This document shows positions 22,161 through 22,737 of a stretch of DNA of 22,737 nt, piece by piece (position 1 is the first letter of the stretch; each line of letters starts with the position of its first letter). Source of the stretch: JAKJGA01 sp029554345 (GTDB lineage Bacteria; Spirochaetota; UBA4802; JAFGJZ01); the NCBI GenBank assembly GCA_035395685.1, contig DAOPBR010000045.1, positions 1 through 22,737 on the forward strand, in the 5' to 3' direction. The notes beneath the pieces are model-generated. The model had not been told where the DNA came from. It was given only the letters and a program-made list of their open reading frames with translations, and did no database searches. The translations under genes and the position numbers were made by a program.

Positions 22161-22737
22161 ATGCATAAAACTTTTTTCCGGGGCTTTAAAACCGGATTGA
22201 TTCTTCAGTTCGCGATAGGACCTGTTTTCATTTTCGTTATGAATATAGCTGTCCAGCATTCTCTCTCCGATGGAATCGCAGCCGTCGCGGGTGTTACCGC
22301 CGCGGATTATGTCTATATCGCACTTTCAGTTGTCGGAGTGGGCAAGCTTCTGGAAAATGACCGGATAAAGAGAGCTCTCGGCTTCATCGCTCCCGCGGTT
22401 CTTCTTTTATTCGGCATGTATATGCTCTATTCCGTTTTATTCGCCGGTTCTGCAGAAAATGCCGTTCGGAACAATCCGTCATCAGGTTTTCTTTCCGCGT
22501 TCGCGCTCACCATATCCAGTCCTCTGACAATTCTCTTCTGGAGCGGCATTTTCGCATCACGCGCAGTTGAGTACGGGCTCACACGGCGCGAGCTTGCAGT
22601 CTTCGCATTCGCCGCAGGTTTCGCCACGTTCGCGTTTCTCGGATGCGGGGTACTCATTCTCTCATCAGCAGCCGCAGTGATTCCAGGTATGGTCATCTCA
22701 GCGCTCAATATCTCTGTAGCCGTTTTGCTCATTGGGT
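22161..22737 (+). CDS. LysE/RhtB-family exporter (partial, runs off window)
   Basis: 192 codons present, no stop before the window end. Begins MHKTFFRGFKTGLILQFAIG with the LysE-family start (a first TM rich in Gly/Pro, GPVFIFVMN), followed by DGIAAVAGVTAADYVYIAL and a later ISSPLTILFWSGIFAS that corresponds to the family's NP-x-x-xxFW segment. Members export amino acids such as lysine, threonine or homoserine lactones; the substrate is not predictable. The G+C is clearly higher than in the genes upstream. AAAGG lies about 10 nt before the ATG. Copy 12 directly precedes it. Confidence 0.85.
   Translation, partial: MHKTFFRGFKTGLILQFAIGPVFIFVMNIAVQHSLSDGIAAVAGVTAADYVYIALSVVGVGKLLENDRIKRALGFIAPAVLLLFGMYMLYSVLFAGSAENAVRNNPSSGFLSAFALTISSPLTILFWSGIFASRAVEYGLTRRELAVFAFAAGFATFAFLGCGVLILSSAAAVIPGMVISALNISVAVLLIG

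Overview
The window (about 22.7 kb, roughly 40% G+C by eye, one 100-N scaffold gap) is a chromosomal stretch of an uncultured-looking diderm bacterium. Several genes start with lipoprotein or Sec signal peptides, some with loose lipoboxes, and there are probable outer-membrane beta-barrels, a WG-repeat protein, a TPR protein and a UshA-like protein fused to a barrel. This suggests a spirochaete or similar Gram-negative lineage, but no marker gene fixes the phylum. There are no rRNA, tRNA, CRISPR, transposase or integrase genes.

The most striking feature is a family of about 120-bp intergenic repeats: twelve recognisable copies plus one 3'-half copy. Copies begin with TTTTAATTGACCGG, pass through a central CCATGCAAAACACGG-T-run block, and end with CGGTGTTTTAAAGAGGAAATTCC. 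Nearly every copy lies just upstream of a gene and points the same way as that gene. The only inverted copy (9990-10111) serves the only minus-strand gene that has one. In most copies TTGACC is followed 18 bp later by TATAAT, TATTAT, TATGTC or TATGCC, so the element looks like a portable sigma70-type promoter plus 5' leader. Three copies end in a Shine-Dalgarno sequence immediately before a start codon.

Layout. 1-2032: copy 1, a SUKH-type immunity-like gene, copy 2, a small two-gene operon with an exported protein, copy 3. 2070-3523 (minus): a small protein with a cysteine tail and a lipoprotein MsrA-MsrB fusion for oxidised methionine repair. 3901-7336: copies 4 and 5, an AT-rich orphan gene, a DUF523-DUF1722 protein, a small orphan protein and a histone-H1-like lysine-rich protein. 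7476-10111: copy 6 with a membrane protein, and a WG-repeat protein behind inverted copy 7. 10461-13271: a coiled-coil lipoprotein and a metal-site-less 5'-nucleotidase/beta-barrel fusion, probably one operon. 13426-17632: copy 8 with a lipoprotein, copy 9 with a decayed AraC fragment, an intact membrane-anchored AraC regulator, a 34-bp perfect palindrome and a two-lipoprotein operon with a terminator. 17659-20226: copy 10, a TPR protein and a small barrel. 20297-22737: copy 11 with a redox-site-less thioredoxin-fold protein, half-copy 13 with an OFA-type MFS transporter (interrupted by the gap), copy 12 with a LysE-family exporter that runs off the end.

Most products act in the envelope (lipoproteins, barrels, exporters, periplasmic repair). 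The shared leader could put otherwise unrelated envelope genes under common control, but that is inference.
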